Origin: Diphasiastrum complanatum
Lineage: Eukaryota > Streptophyta > Lycopodiopsida > Lycopodiales > Lycopodiaceae
Length of the DNA stretch: 64,000 nucleotides
Reading direction: 5' to 3'
NCBI GenBank assembly: GCA_029204225.1
Contig: CM055093.1
Location: 5,994,933 to 6,058,932, forward strand
Under the pieces are notes generated by a model. That model was not told where the DNA came from. It worked only from the letters and a program-made list of their open reading frames with translations, and made no database searches. The translations under genes were made by a program, and so were the position numbers. Shown here piece after piece: positions 1-12,667 of the stretch (its first letter is position 1; each line of letters begins with the position of its first letter).

Positions 1-307
1 CAAAATGGGGGCCCAAGGAAATATCGAGCCCCCTTTTCACTCATTCTCAACTTAAAAAGATGAATTTTGAAGGCCTTGAAAAAATAGATGTTATATTGGA
101 TTTAAATTTTTTGGCTACATTAAAAATTAGGTGTCCTTGCTATATTATGTTAGGCCTAAGTGAAGCCTACTAGAATAGAACTTAACCCATGATAAACCCA
201 TGGTGAACTGCCACATAGGATGATTAATGAGTTAATTAATCCTAATTAGCAAACATGTTTAGGCAAGGAAGAGGCCCTTTTTGAGTTCAAAAGGGCCCTA
301 ATGGCGG
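1..307. other. AT-rich flank outside the inverted repeat
   Basis: No gene is visible here. The stretch is AT-rich and has no counterpart next to the right arm. Near its end is a short inverted repeat, GGCCCTTTT at 273-281 and AAAAGGGCC at 289-297, about ten bases before the left arm begins. Confidence 0.5.
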
Positions 308-664
308 CATACTTGGGAAACTCTTAAGAACATTTTTGAAGCAAAGATCACATCAAGACTTTTTACTCTTAGAAATCAGATCTTTTCTATTTTTCAAAGA
401 GTTGATGAAAGTGCTTCAACTTTTGTAATGAGAGTTAACGATCTTCACAGAGAGATAGCATGCATAGGAGATACTCTAGAGAACAATGAACTTGTTCAAG
501 TAGTCCTTAATGGACTTAGGAAAGAGTATTCAAATTTTGTGCAAACTTATGCTATCATGGAGGAGCTACCATCTATGGAGACTCTACATGATGTTCTTAT
601 TGCTGAAGAATGCAGGCAAAAGAACAAGCTACTGAAGATCAACACACTTTCAAGGAAGGATGGT
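308..664 (+). pseudogene. Ty1/copia gag fragment (left arm)
   Basis: Reading in the frame of ATG 428 gives a gag (UBN2/retrotran_gag-type) segment with features such as WETLKNIFEAK, TLRNQIFSIFQ and LVQVVLNGLRKEY. The match to the right-arm gag begins at the arm boundary, so the N-terminal ~90 codons are absent. At about 660 the gag reading joins unrelated sequence that codes on the opposite strand. This copy keeps a 58-bp stretch (about 459-516) that is deleted from the right-arm copy, so neither copy is a simple derivative of the other as now seen. There is no zinc knuckle or protease, so it is a relic. Confidence 0.8.
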
Positions 665-1650
665 GGTTTTCCCAGTCACAAAACGACTAATGTCACGGTT
701 AATCCATTCAAGTGTCCACTCTACCCAATTTCGCACAGTGCCATTGTAGGCCTTGATAGCAGCTTGGACCAAGGCTCCACTCAGAAACTTAGAATGCACC
801 CACCATGTGAGCACCTCAGCAACCCAACTAAGAAACAACATCAAGTTAGTGTCTTGGCATTTCTCCAAAGCAAAGCCATACTCAAGGGTTGGTTTCTCAC
901 CCCCGAAATAGTCCTTCAATGATTCAGACTCTCTTGTATCATCCAACTTTTTTTTCACTGGCTCACCACAAGAAGGGAGCTTCAAAGCATCGGCCACCCA
1001 ACCGGTAGAGGCGATCTCAAATATTTCAAAAATGTTTCTTTTGACATCAAAAATTAACTCATCTTTTCGTGAGAAAATTAGAGTATCGTCAACATAAAAT
1101 GCTAGAATAATAATTTCATTTTTGACATGTTTGATATAGACATTCGATTCAGCAACTAAAGGTTTGAAAGCCTAAATAACGTAGTGCTTCGTCCTTCTTT
1201 CTATACCATTGTCTTGCTACCTGTTTCAGACCATAGATACTTTTATTCATGTGACATCCGTATTCTGGATATTCCCGGCTTACAAAGCCAAGTGGTTGAT
1301 CTATGAATAAGTTCTCCTCTAATTCTGCAGGCAAGAAAGCAGTTTTCTCATCCACTATATGGATTTTGAGATCATGAGCCGCTGCATAAGCGAATGACAA
1401 GCGAATTGAATCCAACGATCTTTATTTGGTCCGTCAATAGCTTCTTCGAATGTCTAAGGTTCGTTACTGAAGCCACAAAATTCATCATGACCAAACCTTA
1501 TTGGTGGTTTGCGTTGCCTTTCAGATCTTCTCACAATCTGTATAGGTCTCGAATTCAGAGACACATCTTCAGGTTCGACCTGTTCTGCTTGAATTTGATC
1601 TGATATTTCGAGTCTTTCAAGTTCTCGAAATTGAACTCCCTTTGAATCAC
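650..1650 (-). pseudogene. Broken copia reverse transcriptase with unknown C-terminal tail (left arm)
   Basis: On the minus strand, 1415-1149 encodes part of a copia-type reverse transcriptase (HMNKSIYGLKQVARQWY). 997-650 encodes the unrelated tail that follows the RT fragment in the right-arm copy. Compared with the right arm, 226 bp of RT coding sequence (52142-52367) is missing here, joined at a TCAA microhomology. One extra T in the run after the RT block (rc GGCTTTCAAAC) shifts the frame. About 1420-1650 carries the region upstream of the RT. The catalytic YVDD block lies near 1090-1110 but cannot be read through. It is a dead fragment. Confidence 0.8.
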
Positions 1651-2610
1651 TATTGTGTCCGGATGGTAATTCATCATCATCGTCATCTGCTTGCTTTACT
1701 TTTGTAGATGGTAAGAACCAGGTTCTAATTGTGCAAAGCCTATATCTGAAGAGGAAGACGAGGAAGAAACATTTGACACTAGTTGAGTTACATGTGTCAT
1801 TTCTTGAAAAGTACTTACATGAGGAATTTCAGAAGATGAACAGGTAAATGGTGATGATGCCACACCATTTACAGAAACATGATGAGAATCATGAGTAGCT
1901 TTATAAAAAAAGCTTTCATTGGGAATGCCAAATGAAGAGATGCACTTGTTGCTATGTATTGAGTAACAACTATTGGAATGGAAGAGGTAGAATTAGTTGA
2001 CATAGTAACCTTGAAAAAAATTATAACTCTAGACTTATGCTAAAAAGCATAGACCCAAAAAAAATAGTTGACACATAAGACTAAATGTAATTCACAAACT
2101 TAACATTATCCTATGCAAGTCATAGAACGAATAAAAAGTTGTGCGAACCTCAATAGAGCGGAACAAACAAAACAACTAAATGCATATAAACAACAAGCCT
2201 AGATAGTAAATGGATAATTGGAATCACTACTGGCATGCCTTAAATACTGTAGAGAGGCATCCTTACGGTTAGGGTTAGGTGTAGATTAGGTTTAGGGTTC
2301 ACCTTTTGCTGGTTGAGGCACAAAAGCATGGTCCTAGTGCATGCTCGAGGTCGTCGTGAGATGGCAGCCCCAGAAAAAAAATATTAAGGACCCTAGACAG
2401 AGCATAACTCACCTCATTTACAAATTAACAAGCATACAATCATGATTCTCTATATGCATATGTTTCCTTCCACACTTTTATTTAAGCTCAAAATCCTTAC
2501 ATTTTTGTTAAGCTTTGAACTCTTTTTTATGTTGGGCATGGATAACAGAGTATTGCAATTATTAATTAGACCGGTTACCACTAAAGTTTTGCTTCTTATC
2601 ATGTAGGTGA
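1651..2610. other. Non-coding outer left arm with telomere-like motif
   Basis: No convincing gene. Short open frames here are mirrored on the right arm and match nothing I recognise. At about 2268-2300 there is a short degenerate stretch of plant telomere-type units (TTAGGG and TTTAGGG), repeated on the right arm at about 51248-51294. It is too short and degenerate to be a former chromosome end. Confidence 0.5.
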
Positions 2611-3115
2611 CCTATGAGCATAGGTTGCCTCTTGGGTCCTCTCCTCTTCTCTCATCTATGCTCAGCAGAAGATGTCTTTGGGTCCTGAGTGCTCACCTAT
2701 GCTCAACAGAGATAGTGAACAAGATTTGTTCCCTCCACTATGCTCAACATAGCATGTCGTCTTGAAGTTCATGTGTCTTGTGTCACAGGCAGAGCACATT
2801 TAGGTGGTAACGTAGTGCTTCTTCAGGAGAAATACGAGTAATGTTCTATGCTCAGCATAGCATGTGAAGCATGTTCTATGTTGAGAATAGCCAACGAAGA
2901 AAGGCCCGATGTAGTTGCTATGCTCAGCATAAATGCAGCCATGCACAGGAAAGTGTCGTGGGCTTGAGCGCCCAGTGAAGGCCTTGAGAATTCTCAATGT
3001 CCCATAAGTAACTGCTTGCCTTGAACTCTCCCATATATAAGTTGGGGCTTCTCTATATCCTCTATCCCCTGGTACCAGCCCTTTTGAGACAACTGGGTTA
3101 TTGAGCATAGCTGAT
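2611..3115. repeat. Cluster of TATGCTCAGCATA-type palindromes (left arm)
   Basis: At least eight variants of a 13-base odd palindrome (TATGCT-C-AGCATA) occur here, near 2611, 2655, 2695, 2739, 2846, 2876, 2918 and 3102. Some are exact; others differ by one or two bases. Further copies lie near 5660 and 5725. The spacing is irregular, so this is not a simple tandem satellite. The same cluster is mirrored in the right arm. Confidence 0.75.
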
Positions 3116-6094
3116 AGCCAAGGGCCACCTAGACACACTAGTTAGAGAACCAAATGAGACACATGTACATAATTTAAAATAAAATTTAAGATCATACACA
3201 AGCCATAGTAATTCCTTTCGTTGTTTTGGTAGATCTCTCATAATGCAACAATGTTGCAAATTTTGATTTTTCAGTTTTAGATTCATATCATTTTTTTGTG
3301 CTTGGAGGCATACATAGTTTACAAGCTCAAAAGCAATTATCCCATGAATATCCACATATTTCTTCTTTTCGTAGTGTTAGCGCCATTGCATTTGCTGGCA
3401 TGACATTCGTTTTTCCCACAAAGAATATTTGAGAGTCTCCAAAGTTGGAGATGTAAATTAACTGGAGCTCAAGGCACTTTGTGCTCAAGAGATAGGCCTA
3501 CCATTTGATTCAAAAAATCCTAAGCGGAGCCTAACCAAATACGACATTTTTTTTCAACTTGCTTTTCGTAGTGGCCAGGTAATTTTTCTTGCTATGCTTG
3601 TCATGGAATGCTCTAATCAACGTTTTTGTCATGCTCTTCATAAATTATGACATTGGAATAAAATTTTGACCTTTATTTTAATATTACTTAAACTGATTAT
3701 CAAATAATTAATATCTTTTTTTATTTTAGGTATTTTGTCACTTCCTTGCCACAATGCATCAAGATTGTGGCAAATAGTTAATGCATCAGAGAGGAGTTGA
3801 GAGGCAAGTGGGGGAATTTCCAAATAAAAGGCTAGCCTGCTCAAGGTGCCTCGAAATTTTTTTTTTTTTTAAAAAAAGTTGCCTCCACTCAAACTCTGAA
3901 GCCCATCCCTATGGAAATGGGAATATCAAAGTTGAAGAATATGAAAGGGATTAGCTCTTTAGAGCTAATAATAAGTGCTCTTTCTAGAGTTGCAGAACTC
4001 TCTCCTGTAAAAGTGGAAAATGAATTTTAGAGGTAATGCTTATAATTTAAATATTTGCTTTCAATTCACTATTTTTTTTTAAATGTTTTTCACAAATTTG
4101 AAGAATGTGTAAACATTACACTGAAGATGAGAAAAATAAAGTCTTTCCATAGCAATTCAAGAGACATATTCTGAAGGCAAAAGCATAAAAAAGGGACAGA
4201 GAGAGAGAGACTAGCACGGGGTGAGACCATTGCGGAGGAGAATACATTAGACCTACCTCCCCAAAAGCGTCAATGAGGAGGGCAATTGTAGAGAGATTTC
4301 TAAATTTTTAAAGAAAAGGCCCTAGATACTCTGCATTGTCGATATACCATATGGATTTGAGATGAAGGGATCACTAAATGATGATTTTCCTTTCAAATTC
4401 ACTGAAATCCATAGTTCTATGCAAGGTTTTCGTGAAGTCACAACGTCTCCTATTTTGAACTCTTTTGAGACAACTGGGTTATTGAGCATAGCTGATAGCC
4501 AAGGGCCACCTAGACTCACTAGTTAGAGAACCAAATGAGACACATGTACATAATTTAAAAATAAAATTTAAGATCATACACAAGCCATAGTAATCCCTTT
4601 CGTTGTTTTGGTAGATCTCTCATAATGCAACAATGTTACAAATTTTGATTTTTCAGTTTTAGATTCATATCATTTTTTTGTGCTTGGAGGCATACATAGT
4701 TTACAAGCTCAAAAGCAATTATCCCATGAATATCCACATATTTCTTCTTTTCGTAGTGTTAGCGCCATTGCATTTGCTGGCATGACATTCGGTTTTCCCA
4801 CAAAGAATATTTGAGAGTCTCCAAAGTTGGAGATGTAAATTAACTGGAGCTCAAGGCACTTTGTGCTCAAGAGATAGGCCTGCCATTTGATTCAAAAAAT
4901 CCTAAGCAGGGCCTAACCAAATACGACATTTTTTTTCAACTTGCTTTTCGTAGTGGCCAGGTAATTTTTCTTGCTATGCTTGTCATGGAATGCTCTGATC
5001 AACGTTTTTGTCATGCTCTTCATAAATTATTACATTGGAATAAAATTTTGAACTTTATTTTAATATTACTTAAACTGATTATCAAATGATTAATATCTTT
5101 TTTGATTTTAGGTATTTTGTCACTTCCTTGCCACAATGCATCAAGATTGTGGCAGATAGTTAATGCATCAGAGAGGAGTTGAGAGGCAAGTGGGGGAATT
5201 TCCAAATAAAAGGCTAGCCTACTCAAGGTGCCTCGAAATTTTAAAAAAAAAAAAGTTGCCTCCACTCAAACTCTGAAGCCCATCCCTATGGAAATGGAAA
5301 TATCAAAGTTGAAGAATATGAAAGGGATTAGCTCTTTAGAGCTAATAGTAAGTGCTCTTTCTAGAGTTGCAGAACTCTCTCTTGTAAAAGTGGGAAATGA
5401 ATTTTAGAGGTAATGCTTATAATTTAAATATTTGCTTTCAATTCACTATTTTTTTTTTCACAAATTTGAAGAATGTGTAACCATTACACTTTTTTTAATG
5501 GAGGAATAAATTGTTTATGAAAGTTCAAGAAGCCCTTGTGACAGGGTTAAAGATGTCAGGATTTCAAAAAGTGTCAGAGGCCTTATCCTCTGAGCAGCCG
5601 AAACGAGGCCTTGACTCCATTTTTTATATTGTTTAGAGACATGATATTTATTTAACCCATGCTCAGCATATGTATTTCTTAATTGTTTCTTTTTTAATTA
5701 TGTTTTAGACTTTATATCTCCTATGTTGGGCATAGCTTCTTCTTTTTCAGTCTCTCGAAGATGAGAAAAATAAAGTCTTTCCATAGTAATTCAAGAGACA
5801 TATTTTGAAGGCAAAAGCATAAAAAAGGGATAGAGAGAGAGAGACTAGCACGGGGTGAGACCATTGCGGAGGAGAATACATTAGACCTACCTCCCCAAAA
5901 GCGTCAATGAGGAGGGCGATTGTAGAGAGATTTCTAAATTTTAAAAGAAAAGGCCCTAGATACTCTGCATTGCCGATATACCATATGGATTTGAGATGAA
6001 GGGATCACTAAATGATGATTTTCCTTTCAAATTCATTGAAATCCATAGTTCTATGCAAGGTTTTCGTGAAGTCACAACGTCTCCTATTTTGTTG
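3082..6094. repeat. 1.38-kb tandem duplication present only in the left arm
   Basis: The unit starting TTTTGAGACAACTGGG at 3082 starts again at 4465, a period of 1383 bp. The first copy ends CCTATTTTG just before 4462. The same end is reached in the second copy near 6094. The first copy lacks about 0.25-0.27 kb that the second has (about 5486-5757). The right arm has one copy, with that segment present. No coding function is recognised. Small open frames occur in both copies with minor changes. Confidence 0.85.
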
Positions 6095-6780
6095 GCTGAT
6101 CTGTCGAATCCCCAAGATACTCGGCCAGAGCTACCCAAAAGCACCTCTCACCTTAGACCGAGGAGGTCTCTGAGAAGACGAGATGAACAAAGATTGAGAG
6201 CCGAGTATGAGAGCCAAGAAGTACTAGTTAAACATGATAGACAGAAATTGTGTAAGCCTCATGGTGAATCCCAAAATATATAATGACCATGTAGGAACTA
6301 GTATTTCTAGGCAAATGTAATAAATGCAAGTAGGCCCCTCTTAGAAAAGTAGAGTGAGGCGTCTTTTAATGGTGACCTCTAGTGGAGGAGATAATTTCAC
6401 TTGTAATTTGCGAAATGTGGAAATGCCACCTAAGGAACTCTCTTGCTAATTTAAGAGACTTTCCCTTTGTAGAAGGGAGCCTTTTGTGTAACGTGTCTAC
6501 TCCATGCTTTAATGAGAATAGCTTCCATGATTTTGATGCATCCTTGAGCTCCTTGATCATGCTTATTTCTTGAGTGAGGCATTAAAGATCTTGCCCTTCC
6601 ATTCATTGAGTGTGGTAGTGGATTTAGTGGTGGATTAGTTTTATTTCTTGTTTGTGGAACTAGAGTGGATTAGCTTTTTTGCTTTCGTAGATTAATGTAG
6701 AAATCAGCATTGTGGTAATTTAGAGGATGTGTGTGTGTTGTTTGCATGTGGAGTTTTGTGGTGTTAGTGTGTTTTCTTTG
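5943..6780. other. Segment absent from the right arm
   Basis: About 835 bp at this position has no counterpart in the right arm, where the flanking sequences join directly near 48986. An open frame at 5996-6283 ends in an Arg/Glu-rich stretch (RPRRSLRRRDEQRLRAEYES) but matches no family I know. Part of the segment (to about 6094) duplicates 4300-4461. The rest looks non-coding. Confidence 0.6.
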
Positions 6781-7030
6781 CAGGTGTGTTTTGTTGCAGG
6801 TCATTTTACAGGATGTCTGAAAGTCGTTTGCAGGGTGTGTAGGTATTGTAGGTCATGGGCAACATGTGTTGAAGTAGTGTGCAAGATCTAAACGTCGTGT
6901 GGAGGATCTGGAGGGCATTGGCAAGTGTGTGGAGATTGTGTGTAGGTGTGTTGAGGTCGTTAGCAGTGTTTGGATGTTGTGTGCAGGTGTTAGCAATGTT
7001 TGGATATTTGGCAGGTTAGACTGAAGATTG
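6720..7030. repeat. TG-rich low-complexity tract
   Basis: The plus strand is strongly enriched in GTGTG and GCAGGTGT words and lacks a regular period. From 6781 onward it is mirrored in the right arm at about 48734-48985 with a few substitutions. No coding capacity is seen. Confidence 0.5.
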
Positions 7031-7747
7031 GAATAGAGTTAGAAATGTAAAATGTATATTATGGATTTGAGCAAGAACAATGTTACAGTAGGTGTGAATG
7101 GCATGTGGGTGAGGTTAACCGGTAACTAGCGCCAATTGTAGATGGATTCCTCCGCTAGGATCTGTCTATGGGTTATTCTTCTTCTTGCTTACAGGTTACG
7201 TTTATGTTGTGCCTGTCAGCAGAGTCTTATGTTTGTCTTGCTCGTTTTTAGGCCCGAATCAGGCAGAATGAACTAATATCGATGTAGCATTTGTCCTACC
7301 TGTCCGGGAATCCCTATGGGCTTCTCAGATTCAACCATTTGGTGCAATTGGTATCTTTCCTTTTTTGAAACATAATTCATTAACAGACTCGGCAAGCTTG
7401 GGCAAACTGCTTATATGGATGCCTTCAAGCATTCATTCATATAAATTGATGATATAGGCTTTATAAATAATTCTGTCATCAACCGTTTTTTGGATAAATC
7501 TCAAGAAAGATCAAGCGATAATCTGTTTTGGATCTACACCTTGAACTTTCTTGAAATTGATAGCAACACATAATAGAAGAATATTATACACTTTCTGAAT
7601 ATTACCACTACTTTTGACCCAGACACCGGGACAAAGCACCTTACCAAATTTGACAAAAGGAAGGAGCTGCCTTTTCACTTTTTACAATACATACATCTTT
7701 CTTCCAGCAAACTTGTTCTTAATTCGTAGAATGTTATCATTTCACAG

Positions 7748-7945
7748 GTGATTGCTGCTATGTATTGTTGTGATAAGCAACTCACTTTAATTAATGAAGT
7801 ATGGACATTGATTGATGCATTTAAAAGGAATGGTTTCATTAGAAGCAGACTTTATCTTATCATTGACAAATTGCTTAAACAAGAAAAAAATTTGGGATTG
7901 TCGTATGAATTACCTAACAATATAAACCTTTTGGTGGGCAGTTAG
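7748..7945 (+). CDS. Small open frame of unknown nature (left arm)
   Basis: A 65-codon open frame preserved in both arms with one amino-acid change (Pro here, Ser in the right copy, in the segment YELPNN). It starts with a non-ATG codon as bounded. It could be the end of an exon, since upstream sequence is pyrimidine-rich and includes CACAG at 7743-7747. No domain or family is recognised. The conservation is explained by the recent duplication, so it is not evidence of function. Confidence 0.15.
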   Translation: MIAAMYCCDKQLTLINEVWTLIDAFKRNGFIRSRLYLIIDKLLKQEKNLGLSYELPNNINLLVGS

Positions 7946-8007
7946 CTCTCCCTCAGGGAGCTAACTGTCCCCGGGCAATTCACTAACTGCGGGTCGGTTG
8001 GTGGGTT

Positions 8008-8012
8008 CTCTC

Positions 8013-8088
<76 letters not shown>
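8008..8088. repeat. (CT)n microsatellite (left arm)
   Basis: About 80 bases of CT dinucleotides with a single interruption near the start. The right arm has the same tract as (GA)n at 47676-47756 with exactly equal length, unusual for such an unstable sequence unless the arms are very young or homogenised. Confidence 0.95.
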
Positions 8089-8090
<2 letters not shown>

Positions 8091-10276
8091 GGGTTGTAGC
8101 TAACCTGATTTCACCCTCTCTTGCTTTAAAATGTCTAAGTAGGTGACATACCCCTAAATGGTGTGATCTTTTTAGAGGGAATTTAAAAAAAAAAAAGATA
8201 ACCTCTTCAATGAAAGGTCCTTTCCATGAAGCTTCAGATGGACGCACTATTTTTGCTATAAATAACATTGTTTTGCTTTGAGGTGTTTTACCTCTTCTCC
8301 TCTTCCTCCTCTTCATAGCTTTTCTTGCAAAGTGTTTGGACAACACCCATCCTCAATGCATACTGGCGCTTCATACACAAGCCCTTTCAGGTATGTATAT
8401 GTTTTTACTCATCATTATTCATATGTTGATACACGAGCAACCAGCGCTCTTTACTCTATTCACTTGCTCTTTACTCTATTTACTCTGTTGTCTGAACTTT
8501 GCTTCCTACGGTTTTTTTTAAGAAAAATTATAATTGATCTTGAAAGAGGGATGATGGCCACTGATGATCACTGATAATGGCTCATCAGTTGATGTTTTTT
8601 TTTACAAATTTTTGACCAGCGGTAATCGTTGATAAGTAAGTGTCGTTTTGTTTCAAACCGTAGATGATTTCTTATGATATAAATGCACTGACAGTCCAAC
8701 GTTGATAATCCGCACCATCTGCACGTTGATAGTATAAGCAATGTTGATTACTTCATGAATAGTTCCATCATAGTAATGCGCTGGAAAACCAACATTGCTC
8801 ATTAGTACTCAATGAAGATGCTAGCATATATACTGTTGTACAAGTGATAGCTTGATAGCTACATCAATGACGCTTTGACGTTATACTTTCCATTCCTTTC
8901 TATGAGGTTTTCTTTGTAATTACAGGATTTGCCCTAATACCATTGTACTCGTGTCCCTGCTCAACCTATAAATCTTTTCGTGAAATCAATTTGCACATGT
9001 TTAGCAAGCGTCCTTTCAGTTATTTGATTTATAGTAAGGAAGTAATTATTGATATGGTCTAATGCCTGTTACACTGATCAGCATGGCTTTCGCCCTGATA
9101 CGGTAATATGATGGCTTAGCCTATCGCTAAAATTTATGAGTGAATGGGAAGATTGGACTATGCATTTTTCATTTCAGCCAAGTTGTTAAGTAGGAATTCT
9201 TATTTCGTACTTGGATAACAACTGACATTCAGCATTGACACCTGTCTTTCTCACACACTAACTCGCATGATTTTGTGTTGTGGGATGGTGGCAGGTACCA
9301 GCTGGATGTCTTGAAATAAGTCTTGCTTTATGGTGCTTTATTGTACTGTATTTACTTCTCAGCTATACTTTACCTTGTTGGCTTATGAATAAAGGTTTTA
9401 AAGGGTTTGGTATTGCTTAAGCAAGAGGAACTATGTGAATGCTTTACTCAATGGAGGACCATAATAGCCTACCAATCTATTTTATGGAAGATCCTAAGGG
9501 GCATCTGTTACCGGTGTATGCCTATTAACTTAGAGGCGATGGCACTTAGTAAGGTGCTTTGGATGGGGAGGAAAACATCGACGAGCCGAATGTCCACATC
9601 GGTGGGATCCATCAACATTCGAACTCCAATGTTCACAATGCGGGGTTAACCATCCATGTCGAAATTGTTCGATGTTCAATCCACAAATAGTTAGGAGGCA
9701 TTTGGCTTATGTAGACCTACATTGTCTGTTGCTGCCAGGCCCTGGGTTTTTCTCCCTCATTTTTCAGATTTGTGTGTGCTCTCTATTCTTCCTCTTCTTC
9801 CAAGATCCTATTCAACGATTATTTGTCCGACCATTTTTGCAGGGTTGTCCACTTTTTCCTATGCTATTTGCCATTGCCATTAATATTACATTTGTAAAAA
9901 TATAATAATATCTTTAAGCATTTTTAAAAGAAAAACGTTTTAAAGTGGGTGACAAGAGATTAATTAATAAACCAAGATAAATAAATAAATAACTAAATAT
10001 ATATTAGATGTGAAATGAGAAATCAATGAGATAAGGAAGAAGGGTAAGACTAAAAGCATTAATGGGATGGGATGAGATGATTAGTGAGATAAGGAAAGGA
10101 GGATAGGACTAAAAGCATTAAGAGGGACGAGACGAGACGAGATGATGTGAAAGGATTAATGGGATGGGATGCGAGATCGTTCACGAAAGGAAGGGAGGAG
10201 AGCTCGGAGCATCCCCAAATATTTGATGTGCGAGAGAGAGCTTAAGGAGATGAGCAAGCAACAGCAATAGCACGCC
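8089..10276. other. 5' flank of the left PPR copy
   Basis: No gene is recognised in this 2.2 kb. Several short open frames (for example 9407-9649 and 9672-9905) are identical in the right arm because the DNA is identical. About 9950-10200 is purine-rich with repeated GGGATGAGATGA-like and GACGAGACGAG words immediately upstream of the PPR start. Promoter elements could lie here but none is decisive. Confidence 0.4.
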
Positions 10277-12667
10277 ATGGCAATGACGACAAGAACAACG
10301 TTAACAGGAGGAGGAGGAGGAGAAGGAGGAGGAGGCCTTGGTCGTCATGGCAGCCTCTTCTTCTTGTTCCTCTCTGCCGATCGTTCTTCTCCTCCTCCTC
10401 CTCCTCCTCATCGATCTCTACTCCTTTTTTGCCCTCCTCGCCTCATCATCAGACCCACAAATGAAAACGCTCTCTCATCTCCTTCTGCTTCGCTCACTTG
10501 TACTACTGCTGCTCTTCTTCCTCCTTCCAGAGGTCGTCCTCGGATGGACGTCACCAGAAAGGAGGCACTGTGGATCAACAACAATCGGTTCAATCCTCAT
10601 TGGGTTGCCAGGCTACCTCTCATGCTACAATTTCAACAACGGAAGCCATCCGCTTTTTCAACACCTCGGGGCTCGGGTATGCTTATTATCTCTCTCACAC
10701 TCTTTTTAGCTCGCCAGCACTCCGTGGCTGGCTGAGGGGGAGATGAATTTGTAGAGATGCTTAAATGCACATTGACAATCCTTTACCATGCTTCTGATGC
10801 ATTCTGGTTTACCCTTAGGGCATGCAGACAGACTGGTTAGAATGGAGCAGCTCTGGCAGGAGTTTTTTTTAGATCCATCGCAGTGGTGGGACACTAGATT
10901 GACTAAAGTGCGCCTCATTTCAGGCTGCATTTGCTTTGGCTAATCACCTCTTACTTGAATTTTATTGTTGCTATGATATTATGGGTAGTTTGTGTAGTCG
11001 TTTTCCTTAAGTTGAAGCTTTGACTGTGATCTGTATAATTTATGCAGAAAAGTCCAAGGCACCCAGACTTTAAACATAAGAGGTTGCTTGAGAGCCTATG
11101 GGTTGATAGTTGGCTCAATCCCTCCTGGGTAAAAGAAAAGATGGCTTCTATGACATTGGGTCATATACAATCTGGTGATGGGTTGAGATCGAGATCACGG
11201 TATGGTTTTAATCTCAAGTGTGCGGGTGTGAGATTACCACATGTCCTCCTTTTTCTTGGTCCTTGAAAATTGACACTTGTTCATATTTCTTCATCATCAT
11301 TGTATGAATCATGCAGGGTGCCCGACTCCTTTTGCAATGCAGATAAGCTGAGCAAACTCTGTGAGGAGGGACGCTTGAAAGAGGCCCTACATATGTTGGA
11401 GCTTATGGTCCAGCAAACTTCTAAACCTCCAATTCACGCCTATGTTTGCCTTTTGAATGGATGCTCCAGAAGGAAGGCCCTGGCGGAGGGCAAGCGAGTG
11501 CATGCACTTATAGTCCAAAGTGTACTTGATTCAAATATTGTCTTAGCAAACACCCTTGTTCGCATGTACTCCAAATGCGGTAGTGTGCTGCATGCACACA
11601 AAGTATTCAGCAACATGCCTCAACACGATGTGTATTCGTGGACTGCTATCATCTCAGCATATGCTGATAGCGGAGAAGTTGAGGAGGCTATTAATTTATT
11701 TCAGCAAATGCAAGAGACAGGCTTAGCACCAGACAAGGTTCTGTTCATTGTTGTCCTAAAAGCATGTGCCAGGCTAGCAGCCCTGGAACAGGGCAGACAG
11801 CTTCACTCCGACATCATAAAAAGAGGCTTTCAGTCGGATGTGATTGTGGGAAGCACCCTTGTTAACATGTATGCAAAATGCGGGTGCACAGAGGACGCCC
11901 GTGAGCTGTTCGACAACATGAGTGAACGAGATGTGGTTTCATGGACTGCGATGATTGCGGGATATGCACAGAATGGGCTTGGCAAGGAGGCCCTTGCTCT
12001 GTATGAACAAATGAAACAGGAAGGCATGCAGCCAAACAATTTCACGTTCGTTCTTCTCCTAAAAGCATGTGCCAGCCTAGGAGCCCTGGAACAGGGCAGA
12101 CAGCTCCACTCCGACATCATAAAAAGAGGCTTTCTGTCGGAGGTGGTTGTACGCAACACCCTGGTTGACATGTATGCAAAATGCGGCTGCACAGAGGACG
12201 CCCGGGAGCTGTTTGACAACATGAGTGAACGAGATGTGGTTTCATGGAATGCGATGATTGCCGGATATGCACAGAATGGGCTTGGCGAGGAGGCCCTTGC
12301 TCTGTATGAGCAAATGAAACAGGAAGGCATGCAGTCAAACAATGTCACGGTCGTTCTTCTCTTAAAAGCATGTGCCAGCCTAGCAGCCCTGGAACAGGGC
12401 AGAGAGCTCCACTCCGAGATCATAAAAAGAGGCTTTCTGTCGGAGGTGGTTGTACGCAACACCCTGGTTGACATGTATGCAAAATGTGGCTGCACAGAGG
12501 ACGCCCGGGAGCTGTTCGACGACATGAGTGAACGAAATGTGGTTTCATGGACTGCGATGATTGCAGGATATGCACAGAATGGGCTTGGCAAGGAGGCCCT
12601 TGCTCTGTTTGAGCAAATGCAGAGGGAAGGCACGAAACCTGACGAGGTCACATATGTTGGTGTTTGA
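10277..12667 (+). pseudogene. Truncated copy of the PDF-PPR-DYW gene
   Basis: Exons inferred from splice signals with matching phase are 10277-10676, 10828-10907, 11048-11199 and 11317-12667. The introns begin GT (GTATGC, GTGCGC, GTATGG) and end in TGCAG. Exons 1-3 encode a low-complexity N terminus and PDF-type modules (ALWINNN, DPSQWWDTR, HPDFKHK). Exon 4 encodes the PPR tract. The frame ends at TGA 12665-12667 because of a 55-bp tandem duplication at 12606-12715, soon followed by departure from the arm. The last PPR motifs, E region and DYW domain are therefore missing. All protein up to codon 465 of the exon-4 frame matches the intact right-arm gene exactly. Without a DYW domain it could not edit by itself. 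A shortened protein or only antisense-capable RNA are possible products. Confidence 0.85.

Noticed and set aside
2268-2300. Possible interstitial telomere marking an ancient chromosome fusion
   Set aside because: Only a few degenerate units; too short to support a fusion and explained by chance or a TE fragment.
7942-8346. Basic protein with a long Arg-Glu tract
   Set aside because: The Arg-Glu run is the translated CT/GA microsatellite; the start is a non-ATG codon and no domain flanks it.
10338-10709. Leucine-rich hydrophobic open frame overlapping PPR exon 1 (mirror 45055-45426)
   Set aside because: Another frame of the same exon; only the frame at 10277 carries the PDF-type motif and matches the splice phases of exons 2-4.
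11830-12651. Long minus-strand open frame (273 codons) over the PPR exon, and its mirror at 43113-43934
   Set aside because: It is the antisense shadow of the three near-identical PPR modules; its apparent internal repeats come from them.
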